Part shown: positions 23,001 to 35,591 of the stretch, piece after piece
Position numbering within the stretch: the first letter of the stretch is position 1
Layout: every line of letters begins with the position of its first letter
Assembly (NCBI GenBank): GCA_950295325.1
Contig: OX485805.1
Location: forward strand, 9,858,501-9,922,500
Source of the DNA: Polytrichum commune
Taxonomy: Eukaryota; Streptophyta; Polytrichopsida; Polytrichales; Polytrichaceae
DNA length: 64,000 nucleotides
Direction of reading: 5' to 3'
Notes under the pieces: model-generated
Seen by the model: the letters and a program-made list of their open reading frames with translations, nothing else
Told to the model about the DNA's origin: nothing
Databases searched by the model: none
Translations under genes and position numbers: made by a program

Positions 23001-24441
23001 TTTTGGATTGATGGATGATTGCTTCCCTACATTAACCCCACCTAAGTCATTCATCCATGATCAAAAGAACGATAAACATCAAGCCAACATGAATATCTAC
23101 ACATAGACACACGAGCCATGCAATTTGGAGATGACTGGTTTGTGGAAAAAAGTGTCAAAGTGGGAAGTGGTCGTATTTTTGTTGTGTTGGGAGCTCATGT
23201 GAGGGTGTTGACTCCAACCAATGGTTGCGACTCCAATGCAATCTTTGCATGAACATCAATGAGTTATTTCTTGACATTCATGTAAAAACAACCTTTGTGC
23301 TCACATCGACTGCTCATTTTAAAATTTGGAAACTTTCTGAATTTAAAATAATTCTTTGCATGCATGCGGCTAGAAACATGGGATGCGTTTACATGCTTCA
23401 AATGCAAGGTGGCTAGCTCATCGTGGTTTGCACATTTTGGCATGGAAAAAATACCAGGGTGCTCAACTACTCAGTGGATCCCAATCTAGTGGATAACACA
23501 AGCATTCTACTCAAGTTTCTTAGTGAATTTGATTGGTCAAAGATCTTTTTGGAGAGGATACAACATGACGTTTTCTTGTGCATCCCTTCCTTCAATCGTT
23601 ATAATCTAAAAACCCAAAAGCTTCATCATATCCGCTTTCCCCTCCAGACAACCCATCTCCCATGTTTCAAGATCCTATGAATAAATCTCATTTTAACCTC
23701 AAAAGCGTGTCCATGAAAACTCCTCAACCAACATTGAGGGAAACACACTCAAAACAAGCCTCTCATGGGCTTGGGAAGTTAGGGGGTTAAGCAAGTGTGG
23801 ACCCAATGCACCCATCGAGGGTTTTGAGAGAGGTGGCATGTGGTTCCTTTGAGTAGCATAAAGACCTTCTTTTATAGTGGTTAAAGTACATATATACGTA
23901 GTGTAAAGTTAGGTGGACGTGAACCATGATGACAAGAGATTGGCGTAAGTTATAATCCAAGAGAGAGTCCACCACAACCAATTCCCGCATACAAAATCGG
24001 AGGAATGGAATAATAACTACTCGTGCATAGGTATGTCACGTGTGTCGATTGGTGAGAGTAGGTAGACCTAGGCATTGTTTCGTGGGTTCATTTGTTACGC
24101 TACAAGGAAGTGTGTGCCAGCTGTATAGACAAAGGAATCTCAACCCTCGACACACAACGGAATAACGTTCCGAATTTATATAGCCTTTAACCGCCACATC
24201 AACAACTTTAATTGTAAATTACTTTTGTTCATGAGACTTACCTATAGTTAAGGTTATAAAGAAAGACAACGCCCTCTTTATTTCACACTATTTTAAGTGG
24301 CCAACACTTACCTCTTTGAGTTGGGCCCCCACCACTATTGCCCAATGTGAAAATGGAGTCCTTTTTATTATTGGAGTCAAGGAGTTTCATTATGAGTCGG
24401 GATTTCGAAGCTCGAATCGTCATTGTAAGCATGCGGTGGGA
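23001..24441. other. Intergenic DNA, nothing recognised
   Basis: Short frames only (for example 23225-23416 and 23423-23680) without family features. No repeat ends paired. Confidence 0.35.
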
Positions 24442-24820
24442 ATTGTAAGCATCGTGTGGGAACGTTGAAGTTATTTGTAAAGTAAAGCAAATGAAACCAT
24501 GAGTGTATGCCACAAAGTCACCTGACGTTTCTTGATGCTTTAATTATCACACACAAAAGAGTGGTGTTAGGCTATTAAAAACCAGTTTTTTGGTTTGTCC
24601 TGCTAGGATTATTTTACAAACTTGCAAAGAATTGTAAGCATCGTGTGGGAACATTGAAGTTATTTGTAAAGCAAAGCAAATGAAACCACAAGGTTATGCC
24701 ACAAAGTCAGCCACGTTTTCTTAATGTTTTAATCACCATGCACAAAAGAGTGGTGTTAGGCTATTAAAAACCATTTTTTTGGTTTGTCTTGCTAGGATTA
24801 TTTTACGAACTTGCAAAGAG
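24442..24820. repeat. Tandem duplication, 189-bp period
   Basis: ATTGTAAGCATCGTGTGGGA starts both units (24442 and 24631), and both end with GGATTATTTTACxAACTTGC. Differences are scattered substitutions and small indels. The young retrotransposon sits about 95 bp downstream. Confidence 0.85.
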
Positions 24821-24982
24821 TAGGTTTTTAACTTGGAGGTAGGACGAAAGGTGAGATGTATGCAACAATTACCTTTGGGCACAAAGACGCCATTCCATTG
24901 CCAGTTTACGGTGTTTGTAATGTAACTAGAATTATTAAGGAATATTCTAACTACATGTGCCAGTGTGTAAGCAGAAAAAGAT

Positions 24983-25378
24983 GAGAGCTAGACAACTCTC
25001 GGTTGAGGATGAATGGAAAGGAGTAAGACAACTCCAGATTGACAACATGTGCACTGGAGTTAGACAGCTCCGCATTTAGTGCATTGGAACTAGACCATTC
25101 CAAGTGAGAACAAGTGCACATGAGTTAGACAACTCTCGATGAGGTGCACAGGAGTTAGACCACTCCATGGATAAAGCTAGTTGGAATTAGACAGTTCCAA
25201 CTAGAAGATTGACTAGTTGGAATTAGACAATTCCAACTAAGAGAAAGGTTGGATGAACCAAGTTGGAATTAGACAGTTCCAACTGGAATGAAGGATGAAT
25301 GTATTTAGTTGGAATTAGACAGTTCCAACTAGAAAGAAGAATGGATGAATCCAATTGGAATTAGACAGTTCCAATTGG
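24983..25378 (+). repeat. Hairpin array in the LTR (about 11 units)
   Basis: Short palindromes share a loop close to TTAGACAG, while the stems differ and stay complementary: GAGAG/CTCTC (24983), GGAG/CTCC (25020, 25056, 25151), TTGGAA/TTCCAA (25084), GAGTT/AACTC (25122), CTAGTTGGAA/TTCCAACTAG (25177), TAGTTGGAA/TTCCAACTA (25214 and 25306), AGTTGGAA/TTCCAACT (25261) and CCAATTGGAA/TTCCAATTGG (25351). The array lies upstream of the TATA-like site, so in U3, and recurs in the 3' LTR at 30285-30680. Confidence 0.92.
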
Positions 25379-25519
25379 AAGAATGGAATTGAGACAAGAG
25401 ATGAAAGAAGGTTCTAGAAGAACCATAGATAGAAGATTCATAGTAGAACTATGAGATAGAGCTATGAATAGAATACTTTTACTATATGTAAATATAGAAA
25501 GTAAAAGTAGTGCTTCGGC

Positions 25520-25527
25520 ATAAAAGG
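25520..25527 (+). promoter_or_regulatory. TATA-like box of the LTR promoter
   Basis: ATAAAAGG in the context CGGCATAAAAGGAAGC, just after the hairpin-rich segment. An earlier alternative is CTATATGTAAATATAG at about 25482. The choice is inferred from sequence and position only. Confidence 0.45.
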
Positions 25528-25721
25528 AAGCTCGGGGGAGGAGAGAGGATCTTTTTTGTCTCTCTCCTATGGTCGGGTGGTAGAGCTTCGTTGACCAAAC
25601 TTTATTTGGTTGCGGTTTGTACTTAGAGGAAGAAATAAAATTGGTGTTGGTTTCAATTCTTTACTTTGAGATTTTGTGGTCAAGACACAAATTGCCAACC
25701 GGTGAGAGGTTCGTAATAAAT

Positions 25722-25733
25722 TGGTATCAGAGC
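25722..25733 (+). promoter_or_regulatory. Primer binding site (initiator Met-tRNA)
   Basis: TGGTATCAGAGC starts three bases after the 5' LTR. It is the classic complement of the 3' end of plant initiator Met-tRNA used to prime minus-strand cDNA. Confidence 0.93.
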
Positions 25734-25745
25734 AGGTTGGATGCC

Positions 25746-28700
25746 ATGGAGAGTTTGGAAGAAAGAGTTACAAGAGCGGTGTTGATAGCATTGAGAGAAA
25801 ATCAAGGTGTTCCATTACAAGAGGTCCCACCTCTTCCTAGGGATCCTCCTCCCAATACTCCACCTCCTCCAAGAGAGGATCATGTAGCTACACCACTTGT
25901 CTCGAGGGAGGAGGAGTCTAGTTCAACATCATCTCCAAGGAGGCTATCTCATGGAGATGTGGATATTTTGAAAGATGTAAAAAAATATCCAATTAAGCCA
26001 AGTTTTGGAGGCCGAAACTGCAAACCAGAAGAAATCATGTCGTTCATTTCAATAGTGGAGGATTTCTTTCCTTCAAAATACACAGATGCAGATAAAATCA
26101 AAGTCACAGTAATTTTCCTCAAGGACAAGGCACGGGTTTGGTTTGACACACTGAAGAGGGACCGAGAGAATAGGGGACTGGGACCTATTGCAGAGTGGAA
26201 CACGTTCAAAGAACTTTTTCTTCATCAATTTCTCCCTGGCAATTACGGGGAAGACATGCGCCAAAAGCTATACGACCTGAAACAGGGAAATCTTTCTGTA
26301 ACCCAGTTCAAGTTAGAATTCGATGAACACATTGTTTACTTTCCCAATTGGGGTGAGAGTGATAGAATTGAATTCTTTGTCCGCAACTTAAAGGATTCAA
26401 TAAGGTACAAAGTTAGTGCTCATAACCCACGGACTTTAGATGAAGCTTATGGGTTGGCTATGAACTTTGAGAGAGAAGTCAATAGCAGGATGGAGAGGAC
26501 AAAAGGTCAATTGGGAAAAAGAACTTCAGAATTTAAATACCCTGCCAATCAAAGCTCCAAGTTTGCGAAATTTTCCAAGAGTTCTAAACCATCTCAATTT
26601 TCAAAGTTCAACCAAGGAAACAAGACGTTGATGCTGAGCAAGGAAGAACAAGAGGAGCACGTCAAGAAGGGTTTATGCTTCAGATGTCACAAGCCTGGGC
26701 ACCGGAGTTTTGAATGCCCAACAGTCAAGAGGAAGATAGCAGCAATCGAAGTAGAACACGAAGACGGTGATGAGTCAGATGGTGAGCCAACCAAAGAAGG
26801 AGTTCCGAGCATCTCAACAGCAGTCATGAACATGGAGGTGGAACAAGAGCCAACAGTACTACAAATCAAGGGATTTCTAAATTCTACCTTTTCTTCGATG
26901 ATCTTGATTGACTCTGGCAGCACTCATAACATGATGTCAGTTTCATTTGCTCATAAGTTAGGACTTCCCTTAATTCCTATCAAACCATGTTCAGTATGGT
27001 TGCCGAACAATCAACCAAGTTTTATTACTCACCGCGTGTTGAGAGTGCCTGTAAACATCCAAGGAGTGGACACTGAAGCGGATTTTGAGGTTTGGGATGG
27101 AGCGCGATATGAGGTGATACTAGGGATGGCGTGGCTTAAAGAAGTCGATGCATGGATCGCATGCAAAGAAGGAGAAGTGCACGGGAAGCTTCTGAACGGT
27201 AAATCTTTTTCTATCAAAGGTAAGAGATCTTTGCCGAACACTCCTACTCTTTCACATCTACAAATGAAAAGATGTGGTAGAAAAGGTCATCAAATATTTT
27301 TGATACATATAAGCGAAGTTGAGAATGAATCTAAAGATGACGCTTTGAGTAATAACGGAGTGAAGATATTCTTGGATGATTTTAAAGATTTATTTCCTGA
27401 AGAGTTAAATGAGCTACCACCTACTAGAGAGGTTGATCATGCTATTGACCTCGTTGCCAATGCTGCTCCTGTGGCTAAGGCACCATATCGTCATTCTTTA
27501 GCTCAAAATGTTGAGCTTGAAAATCAATTAAAGGATTTGTTAAACAAAGGATATATTAGGCCAAGTAAATCACCTTGGGGAGCTCCTGTTCTTTTTACTA
27601 AGAAGAAGGATGGATCTTTAAGATTGTGTGTAGATTATCGGGGTCTCAACAAACTAACTATAAAGAACAAGTTTCCTTTGCCCCGCGTTGATGATATTTT
27701 TGATCATCTATATGGATCAAAAATATTTTCCAAAATAGATTTGAGAAGTGGATATCACCAAATTCGAATAAAAGAATCTGATATTGCGAAAACTGGATTT
27801 AGGTCATGTTTGGGTCATTACGAGTATGTGGTAATGCCTTTTGGTCTTACAAATGCTCCTGCTACATTTATGACTTTAATGAATTCAATATTTCGTGATT
27901 ATTTGGGTAAGTTTGTACTTGTGTTTATTGATGATATCCTTATATATTCTAAAAGTGAGGAAGAACACAAACAACACCTTAAACAAGTTTTTGAAATTTT
28001 GAGAGAACATAAGTTATACGCTAAACTAAGTAAATGTGTTTTCTTTACTTCGCGTGTTGAGTTTCTGGGTCACGTTATCTCTGATGAGGGAGTCTCCGTT
28101 GACCCTAGAAAGGTTACGGCCGTTGCTGAGTGGCCAATACCAAAAGATAAGACTGAGGTTAGAAGTTTTTTAGGTCTTGCAAGCTATTATAGAAGATTTG
28201 TAAAAGGATTTTCTAAAATAGCTGCGCCTATGACCAACTTGCTAAAAGGCAAAAGTAATGCGATAGATTGGACCCCGGAATGTGATTCAAGTTTTCAGAC
28301 TTTAAAATCATTGTTAACCCAAACTCCTGTTTTAACTATTATGGATCCTTTGAAAGGAAACATAATACTATGTACCGACGCTAGCGATTTAGCTATTGGT
28401 GCAGTTTTGATGCAAGATAAGAAAATAATTGCTTACGAATCTCGTAAATTGAATTCTGCTGAGTTGAATTATCCGGTACATGAAAAGGAATTACTAGCAG
28501 TAATCCATTCGCTAAAGGTTTGGAGACATTACTTATTAGGGGTAAGGTTTAAGATTCAAACAGACCATGAGTCTTTAAAATATTTGTCAACTCAACCTCA
28601 TTTGAGTAGAAGACAATGTAGATGGATGGAATTTTTACAAGAATTTGATTTTGACATAGAGTATATTAAAGGAAAAGAAAATGTGGTTGCTGACGCTTTG

Positions 28701-29927
28701 TCTAGAAGACCGTTAGCAAATGCCATCTCATGCATTAGAAATCCTTTAATGGATGAAATTAAAGGACATTATGCTACTGATGATTTCTTTAATCTTTCAT
28801 TTGAAAGTTTGTCTAAGGAAGCTAGAACCGCAGATGAAATTGAAAAATTTAAATGTTTTGAAGTGAAAGATGAAATTTTATATTATAATGGTAAAGTTTG
28901 TGTTCCCAAGTTTGGAGAACACAGACTCAACATTATAAATAACCTTCATGACATTCCAATAGCAGGTCATCCAGGGTTTCAAAAGACTTACATGGCGGTT
29001 AAGCGTCATTACTATTGGCCAGGAATGAAAAAAGATATTAAAGAATATGTTGAGAGATGTTTAAAATGTCAAGTCACTAAAACAGAACAAGTGAAGGACC
29101 CTGGATTGCTCCAACCACTTGGTGTGCCTAACTTAAAGTTTGAATCAGTCAGTATGGATTTCATTGTAGGATTGCCAAAGACTCAAAGAAATTTTGATAG
29201 TATCATGGTAGTTGTGGATAGGTTGACAAAGATTGCTCATTTTATTCCCACAGTTACTACTGTTACTGCTTATGGAGTTGCTGAACTATTCATGAGAGAA
29301 ATTTTTAAGCATCATGGAATTCCACGAGAAATTATAAGTGATAGAGATCGTAAGTTTGTGAGTGAGTTTTGGACTACTCTATTTAAATTGTGTGGAACTA
29401 AGATTAAGTTAAGCAGTGCATATCATCCTGAGACGGATGGACAAACTGAACGGACAAACAGAACTCTTGAGGATATGTTAAGGATGTATGTTGGCCAGAG
29501 ACAACAATCATGGGATAAGTGGTTGCATATGATTGAATTTGCTTATAATGATCATATTCATAGTAGTATTGGGGTAAGTCCATTTTATGTTCTATATGGT
29601 CAGGAATGTAGAACCCCAATTACACTTTCTACTCCTAATACGAGATTTGAAAGCATTAATGCTATGATTAGGGAGATGAATGAAATTAGAGAAACGGCAA
29701 AGTTGGCTATGAAAAGTGCTCAGGATAGAGCTAAGCATTATGCTGATAACAAAAGAATTTTTCGTGAATTTGAAGTTGGTGATAAGGTATTTTTAAAGGT
29801 AGCACCTAATCGATCTGGACTTAAGCTTGGCAAGTCAAGAAAGTTATCACCTAGATTTTGTGGTCCATTTGAAATTTTGAAACGGATAGGCAAAGTAGCT
29901 TATGAGTTAAAATTACCAGAGGATTAA
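25746..29927 (+). CDS. Gag-Pol polyprotein of the Ty3/gypsy element
   Basis: The start ATG at 25746 is the first in frame after the PBS; the frame is open further back into the LTR, but that part is not translated as Gag. The product is 1,393 residues. Gag carries a retrotransposon capsid domain and a CCHC zinc knuckle ([14 protein letters not shown], residues 311-324). Protease has LIDSGSTH (Asp389). Reverse transcriptase has [10 protein letters not shown] (Asp-Asp from residue 729). RNase H has [10 protein letters not shown] (Asp878). Integrase has an HHCC finger (His1068, His1075, Cys1105, Cys1108) and a DD35E triad (Asp1138, Asp1199, Glu1235). All catalytic residues are in place. The frame ends at TAA 29925-29927, just before the conserved KIHNVFHV block, cutting off the chromodomain. 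Confidence 0.96.
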   Translation: MESLEERVTRAVLIALRENQGVPLQEVPPLPRDPPPNTPPPPREDHVATPLVSREEESSSTSSPRRLSHGDVDILKDVKKYPIKPSFGGRNCKPEEIMSFISIVEDFFPSKYTDADKIKVTVIFLKDKARVWFDTLKRDRENRGLGPIAEWNTFKELFLHQFLPGNYGEDMRQKLYDLKQGNLSVTQFKLEFDEHIVYFPNWGESDRIEFFVRNLKDSIRYKVSAHNPRTLDEAYGLAMNFEREVNSRMERTKGQLGKRTSEFKYPANQSSKFAKFSKSSKPSQFSKFNQGNKTLMLSKEEQEEHVKKGLCFRCHKPGHRSFECPTVKRKIAAIEVEHEDGDESDGEPTKEGVPSISTAVMNMEVEQEPTVLQIKGFLNSTFSSMILIDSGSTHNMMSVSFAHKLGLPLIPIKPCSVWLPNNQPSFITHRVLRVPVNIQGVDTEADFEVWDGARYEVILGMAWLKEVDAWIACKEGEVHGKLLNGKSFSIKGKRSLPNTPTLSHLQMKRCGRKGHQIFLIHISEVENESKDDALSNNGVKIFLDDFKDLFPEELNELPPTREVDHAIDLVANAAPVAKAPYRHSLAQNVELENQLKDLLNKGYIRPSKSPWGAPVLFTKKKDGSLRLCVDYRGLNKLTIKNKFPLPRVDDIFDHLYGSKIFSKIDLRSGYHQIRIKESDIAKTGFRSCLGHYEYVVMPFGLTNAPATFMTLMNSIFRDYLGKFVLVFIDDILIYSKSEEEHKQHLKQVFEILREHKLYAKLSKCVFFTSRVEFLGHVISDEGVSVDPRKVTAVAEWPIPKDKTEVRSFLGLASYYRRFVKGFSKIAAPMTNLLKGKSNAIDWTPECDSSFQTLKSLLTQTPVLTIMDPLKGNIILCTDASDLAIGAVLMQDKKIIAYESRKLNSAELNYPVHEKELLAVIHSLKVWRHYLLGVRFKIQTDHESLKYLSTQPHLSRRQCRWMEFLQEFDFDIEYIKGKENVVADALSRRPLANAISCIRNPLMDEIKGHYATDDFFNLSFESLSKEARTADEIEKFKCFEVKDEILYYNGKVCVPKFGEHRLNIINNLHDIPIAGHPGFQKTYMAVKRHYYWPGMKKDIKEYVERCLKCQVTKTEQVKDPGLLQPLGVPNLKFESVSMDFIVGLPKTQRNFDSIMVVVDRLTKIAHFIPTVTTVTAYGVAELFMREIFKHHGIPREIISDRDRKFVSEFWTTLFKLCGTKIKLSSAYHPETDGQTERTNRTLEDMLRMYVGQRQQSWDKWLHMIEFAYNDHIHSSIGVSPFYVLYGQECRTPITLSTPNTRFESINAMIREMNEIRETAKLAMKSAQDRAKHYADNKRIFREFEVGDKVFLKVAPNRSGLKLGKSRKLSPRFCGPFEILKRIGKVAYELKLPED

Positions 29928-30203
29928 AAGATCCATAATGTTTTTCATGTGGGTTTATTAAGAAAATATGTGTCTGATCCTAACCATATTTTGCCTGACC
30001 TTCCCAAAGTTGCTCCAGAGGGAGAACTTCTTGCAGAACCTGAGAAGATTTTGAAAATAGAAAATCAATATCTAAGGAATAAGACTTTCCGTAGATTTTA
30101 TGTGAAGTGGAAAGATTATCCTGAAGAAGAAGCTTCTTGGGAAAGAGAAGTTGATTTCAGAAAGGACTATCCTAATTTTGTCATTGAGGACAATGACTTT
30201 TAA
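29928..30203 (+). pseudogene. Integrase C-terminal chromodomain, cut off by a stop
   Basis: In the same frame as gag-pol directly after the TAA at 29925, this 91-codon stretch reads KIHNVFHVGLLRKYV, then EPEKILKIENQYLRNK and RRFYVKWKDYPEEEASWE, a chromodomain as found at the C-terminus of chromovirus integrases, where it directs integration to marked chromatin. It ends at TAA 30201-30203. One point change would account for the break. Translation would need readthrough or internal initiation at the ATG at 29938 or later. Confidence 0.85.
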
Positions 30204-30204
30204 T

Positions 30205-30216
30205 GGAAGGGGGAGA
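30205..30216 (+). promoter_or_regulatory. Polypurine tract
   Basis: GGAAGGGGGAGA immediately before the 3' LTR, the expected primer site for plus-strand DNA synthesis. Confidence 0.9.
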
Positions 30217-30217
30217 T

Positions 30218-31020
30218 TGTAATGTAACTAGAATTATTAAGGAATATTCTAACTACATGTGCCAGTGTGTAAGCAGAAAAAGATGAGAGCTAGACAACTC
30301 TCGGTTGAGGATGAATGGAAAGGAGTAAGACAACTCCAGATTGACAACATGTGCACTGGAGTTAGACAGCTCCGCATTTAGTGCATTGGAACTAGACCAT
30401 TCCAAGTGAGAACAAGTGCACATGAGTTAGACAACTCTCGATGAGGTGCACAGGAGTTAGACCACTCCATGGATAAAGCTAGTTGGAATTAGACAGTTCC
30501 AACTAGAAGATTGACTAGTTGGAATTAGACAATTCCAACTAAGAGAAAGGTTGGATGAACCAAGTTGGAATTAGACAGTTCCAACTGGAATGAAGGATGA
30601 ATGTATTTAGTTGGAATTAGACAGTTCCAACTAGAAAGAAGAATGGATGAATCCAATTGGAATTAGACAGTTCCAATTGGAAGAATGGAATTGAGACAAG
30701 AGATGAAAGAAGGTTCTAGAAGAACCATAGATAGAAGATTCATAGTAGAACTATGAGATAGAGCTATGAATAGAATACTTTTACTATATGTAAATATAGA
30801 AAGTAAAAGTAGTGCTTCGGCATAAAAGGAAGCTCGGGGGAGGAGAGAGGATCTTTTTTGTCTCTCTCCTATGGTCGGGTGGTAGAGCTTCGTTGACCAA
30901 ACTTTATTTGGTTGCGGTTTGTACTTAGAGGAAGAAATAAAATTGGTGTTGGTTTCAATTCTTTACTTTGAGATTTTGTGGTCAAGACACAAATTGCCAA
31001 CCGGTGAGAGGTTCGTAATA
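30218..31020 (+). repeat. 3' long terminal repeat
   Basis: 803 bp, aligned to the 5' LTR at a constant offset of 5,302 with no difference noticed on reading. The hairpin array is repeated at 30285-30680. It is followed directly by the target duplication GTGTT. Confidence 0.95.
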
Positions 31021-31025
31021 GTGTT

Positions 31026-34000
31026 CAATGCCATATGTATGACACATTTGCAACAAACTCGGTATAAATTGATTATAGATGTTTACAAGCTTCGAGTGAT
31101 AGTTGGATCATTGTCTAGAATGACATGTGAACTCAATGCTATTTCAATGTATCAATTATCTTCACATTTATTTGAGCAATTTGGATAGGGGCCACATGTC
31201 ATGGTATGGATAGAAACACCATCACGTGGTCTTTTAGATGTTAAAGATTACAAGACTTGAACATTCTATGAACACAAATTGGCAGCGGTTGATGCTTAAA
31301 TTGGAAGGCTGATTGAACTCATAGAGGATTAGAACTAGAAAACAAAACATAATTGACTGAAATTATACACAACATCGATCCCATGACACTTTTCAAAGTG
31401 ATAGACACAAAAGTGTATAGATTTCAAAACATCGAGTTTGGTACCTTATGTTGTGCACATGAAGCATTACCTTTTCCTTCTGCTTCTTCTTTTCTTTTTA
31501 ACCTTCAATGTTGACACTTAGGCTGAAGCCTTTTTTTTTGACAAAATTGAATCCATTGGTCACTTGCTTTAAAAGGAAGACTGTAGGAAGACAAGGATTG
31601 AGAAATCAATGAAGTGGAGTTGTTATTGTTGACTATATTATACCTCCATACAATCGGTGTCTCTATTTCACAAGCTTGGAGGGAGAATATTTAGTAAGAT
31701 TAATGAGGACCATCTATATGTTTATTTACCGATTCAATTATAGGTGGAAAGATGTAAACCAAAGGAATGTTTGCATGTAAGCAATACTATGTATGAATGG
31801 AAACAATTTATATAATGTAATAGGCATGATTGACATGCGGCCCAGCCTTCATTTAGTCGGTTTCACGTACATTGGAATCAATTACTTGCTACAATAAATT
31901 TATTAATCATAACCCGAATCCCGTGATAAGAGTGCATACATGCCATACATACATAAGATATGCATGTGTTATATGGTTTTGTTTTCTCCGTCTTCTATCA
32001 ATCAAATTTATGTCTCCTATGCTATATTACATTGGCACATCTATGATGAACATCAACAAACACCATATTGAGAATAAGATCTCCCCTTGTTTAGTTGTGC
32101 TTGTCAGAAGTGCATGTTTGTTGATTCCTCCAATTATGTTCATTATTGAATGTGGGATAGTTAATGAAATTGAAAAGACATGATCCAGTCTCTTCAAAAC
32201 ATGTTTATGTATGGTGTTTGTTCTTTGTTTCATACCTAACCACACACCAAACAAATATAGGCGTCCGACTAAGAAAAGTAGTCGAATAACACCCACATAA
32301 CTTAACTTAGGTATCACATGTCTCGTGTTCAAATGCAGCAGTTACTTATCTTCGCGTACCTCATGATCTTAATTTGTGTGTGGTTTATTTTAAGTACCTT
32401 TAGGTAGTAGTACCGGTTGTGTGCGTTGCACCTTTCACCCAATTGACGTGAAAGTTGAGTTGGTGATGCACTCCATCGATGTCCCGTACAATATGTAGAC
32501 ACATGTTGTTATTGTTGATTTGGTGTGGATGTACACATTGGCATGATTTGGGTGATGAAGGTGTTAGCTAAATGTTCTTAACTATAGTAACGTTGTTGTG
32601 AATCTACTTGTTGGGTTCTTGATTTCCACTCAGGATGCGCTATCTCGGCTGGGTTGGTTGTATTTTAGGTTCTTTCTGCAATTGAATTTTCAATTTGTGT
32701 CAAGAGAAAGATAGAATCTACTTGTTGAGAGAATTTGGGCGATGAAGGTGTTGATTGAGTAGATGTACATGTCCAATTACCATATGTGATAAGCATTTTC
32801 AACACAAACTTATTTAAGATTTGAGCAATGTGCCATGTGTCACTTATCTATTGATTGGAGCTATTGGGAAATCTCATGTATCACCTCAGGAAATTAATAG
32901 TTAAGCACCAAAGTGTTGAACTTGCTTATCACCCATGGTATTGTAGCGTAGCATTCAACTGAAGTTGCGTGTATAAAAGAGGAGAACAAAGGAGGATTGA
33001 CGGTGAGATGTGGCCCAACATGAATAGATAGGGTACCGCACTCCACAAGCTTTCGTATATGGGACTCCTTCTCTTTGATATAATGGTTACAATATGAATA
33101 TGAAGTGGAACTTGATTCTTGTAGGTAAAATAACACTTTGGGTTTCAATTTAGAAGGGTAATTTTATTTTACCAAGTACATTTCACTGAGCTTTCTTTGC
33201 ATAGGTTTCAAGAGTGTCAACTTTTGTTGCCAACCCTCAAAATTGTTGGGTATGGTACATAGCTACATCACATAACAAAAGATGTTCTTCCAAAATAGAT
33301 ACCACGATCTTTGCTCTTGGGCCCCCTTACTTGACCACACAAATTGATTCAACAAATGACAAGGGTGACGTGGAGCGCGGAAGGGCATGAAAAAGGAGAT
33401 GACAAAATAAAGAGGATAAAGGGAATGGCCTGGGCCCAGGAGAGGTACAATCATGAAACGAGAAATGGAGGTTTTATGTAGGATAGTTATCTATTGCTAG
33501 GTGTTGGACATGTGGAATGCCTCCTTGAAATGGAATGGTTCATGTGTGTGTCACCAACAAGAATCCATCTCCAAGAAACACTTCTAAATTTCTTTGAATC
33601 TTGTTTCTTTCTTGCAAATTGTAAGTGTTCCATCATGAAGAGTGTCTTGACATATATTTGTAAACATCAAACTTGCATTCAAACTCTCAACTATTTGGAT
33701 GCAGTGACCATCCTAAGATCATTTGCTCTTCATTTTTTTGGGGGGGGGGTTTTCACTTATATAGTTATGCATTGAGTTAAATTGCTTTTCCAAATTTTCC
33801 AAATTTGGCCCCTCAAGGTCATTTATTTGATACCTCACACACAACTTGAAATGAAAGGAGCCAACATGGATGCTTGAGCACTTAGACATGTTTATATTGT
33901 TCAGGGAATTTGTCGCCACTAGATATCACCTCAACTCATGATTTATTATTTTTGTTCTTGGGGGACAAAGGGTAGGGTGCAAGTGACAAGAGTGGAGATG

Positions 34001-35100
34001 GATACATTGATATGTGCAATAAACTTGCCTTTGTAAATAGGTTGCCTCTTAACATGTGCAAAATACCTTGGATCAAAAACTTATGACTTTACTATTCATC
34101 TGTGTAGCAAGCATTATAAACTCAATCGATGTATCTTGTTACTATGATAGTAAATATTTATAATAGTGTGGAATGTCGATGTATCATGCTGGAGAACCTA
34201 ATAGGACAGTTCAATGTAGTTGCTAATAAGTACCATACATCTTTTACTACTTTAACAATGTCATAAAAAAATATTTCTTTAGAATGCATCGATAGGTAAG
34301 ATTATTCACATATATAATATACATTATGGACTAGGTTACCCCTTCATAAAAAGGGCAAAACCAAATTATCCAAAGTATGCGGTAAGTGTGTTGTCGATCC
34401 TCTTGATTGAACACCCACATTCAAGTGCTATGTTGCAAGGCCTTTAGTTAAGGATGGGCACAAACAAGACATGTGTTACAATGAGATTACCTCATTGATT
34501 TGCAACCATGTTGGGATCATTTCCATTTCATAGTGCATGATAGGCATAGTTTCAAACACAAGACTTCATCACGTTGAGTTATTGGTAGTTCACTAAAAAA
34601 CAAGGTGCGATAAAATATAGGGTCTTATTTGAGAGTATACAAAGTGTCTTTTAGAGTTATTAATTAAATATGCATAGTATCCTATGAATGTGAGCATGAC
34701 TTCACAACCCCCTTGAAATACTCCTTCATCTTTGGTGGTCCCCTATGAGAGAGTGACACCCTCCCACCTACAAGGCCACTTTATAATCATGCAATGTGCA
34801 TTTGATTGGCAACCTCACAACCATGCGAACTCTTATTGCAAACTTATCTTCCACATTCTACCCCATTCATGTATGTACAAGGTGGTGCAATGAGTGGAGG
34901 GCATTGGCTGAATATCCATAATGACTGACATGAATTGCATTACATTATATAATCTAGCCCCAACCAAGTTGATGTTTCATATTCTAGTAGGATAAATAGG
35001 CTATGTTGATATCAATGTATTCACTTATATAATGGTCCAACATTGATTTACTCTACATCAAAGGTATGAAAAATGAAGTGGTGATTGTGTGGCATCACTT
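31026..35100. other. Intergenic DNA with a partial R1 repeat
   Basis: About 4 kb without a supported gene. A family R1 match lies at about 31990-32310 (CCTCCAATTATGTTCATTAT, ACACACCAAACAAATATAGG). A run of nine G occurs at 33742. Frames such as 31872-32183 and 33494-33775 have no family features. Confidence 0.35.
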
Positions 35101-35136
35101 TCCGATTGAATATTTGTAAGGGTTTATGATTTAAGG

Positions 35137-35516
35137 CAGGGGTGGCAATTTCCGTCCAAATTTCAGATGTGCCTAGTTGTGATGCTGAAACTATTTTTTT
35201 TATAAATTTTGAGCGCTCCGCAAAGCTAGTGCAAGAGCAACTATGAGAAAATTAAAAATTTCCAGCATGTTTATGATTTCCTACAAATTTTTAAAGGAAA
35301 CCTTGTAGAGTGACCAACACTCGCACATAGGGTACGTGGTATATCCACATGGTGGATTTCTAAAACCGACCGTTGGCAGTCAATGAAATGTTGGCAGCGC
35401 TGTGAACGGTAAAAACACCTTGATAGGTGCTTTTGTAAACCCAGGTAAAAGCACCTAAATAGGTGCTTCCGACATATGGGTCGACTTTAGGACCCGCACG
35501 GAAATTGCCACCCCTA
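35137..35516. mobile_element. hAT-like MITE
   Basis: Ends CAGGGGTGGCAATTTCCGT and, inverted, TAGGGGTGGCAATTTCCGT surround a 380-bp non-coding body. The (C/T)AGGGGTGGCAA tip is typical of hAT-superfamily MITEs. I could not identify the expected 8-bp target duplication. Confidence 0.72.
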
Positions 35517-35591
35517 CCTTGGGGTTCATGGGTTCATGGTTTTATCCATATCACATGGATGCCATGTTCTCATCCATGTATAAAGGTGGTT

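Larger units (their letters stand above)
24916..25718 (+). repeat. 5' long terminal repeat
   Basis: 803 bp, beginning TGTAATGTAACTAG and ending GTTCGTAATA. Its left two thirds hold the hairpin array. A TATA-like ATAAAAGG lies at 25520, followed by a GGAGAGAG/CTCTCTCC hairpin (25540-25567). The end is TA and not the usual CA, fixed by comparison with the 3' copy and by the target duplication. Confidence 0.95.
24916..31020 (+). mobile_element. Ty3/gypsy chromovirus LTR retrotransposon, recent insertion
   Basis: A 6,105-bp element with 803-bp LTRs at each end, flanked by the 5-bp target duplication GTGTT (24911-24915 and 31021-31025). The PBS matches initiator Met-tRNA, a polypurine tract precedes the 3' LTR, and one long gag-pol frame has the order protease, reverse transcriptase, RNase H, integrase typical of Ty3/gypsy. 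A chromodomain follows integrase. The two LTRs look identical by eye, so insertion was recent. A single in-frame stop at 29925 is the only coding defect I see. Confidence 0.96.
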
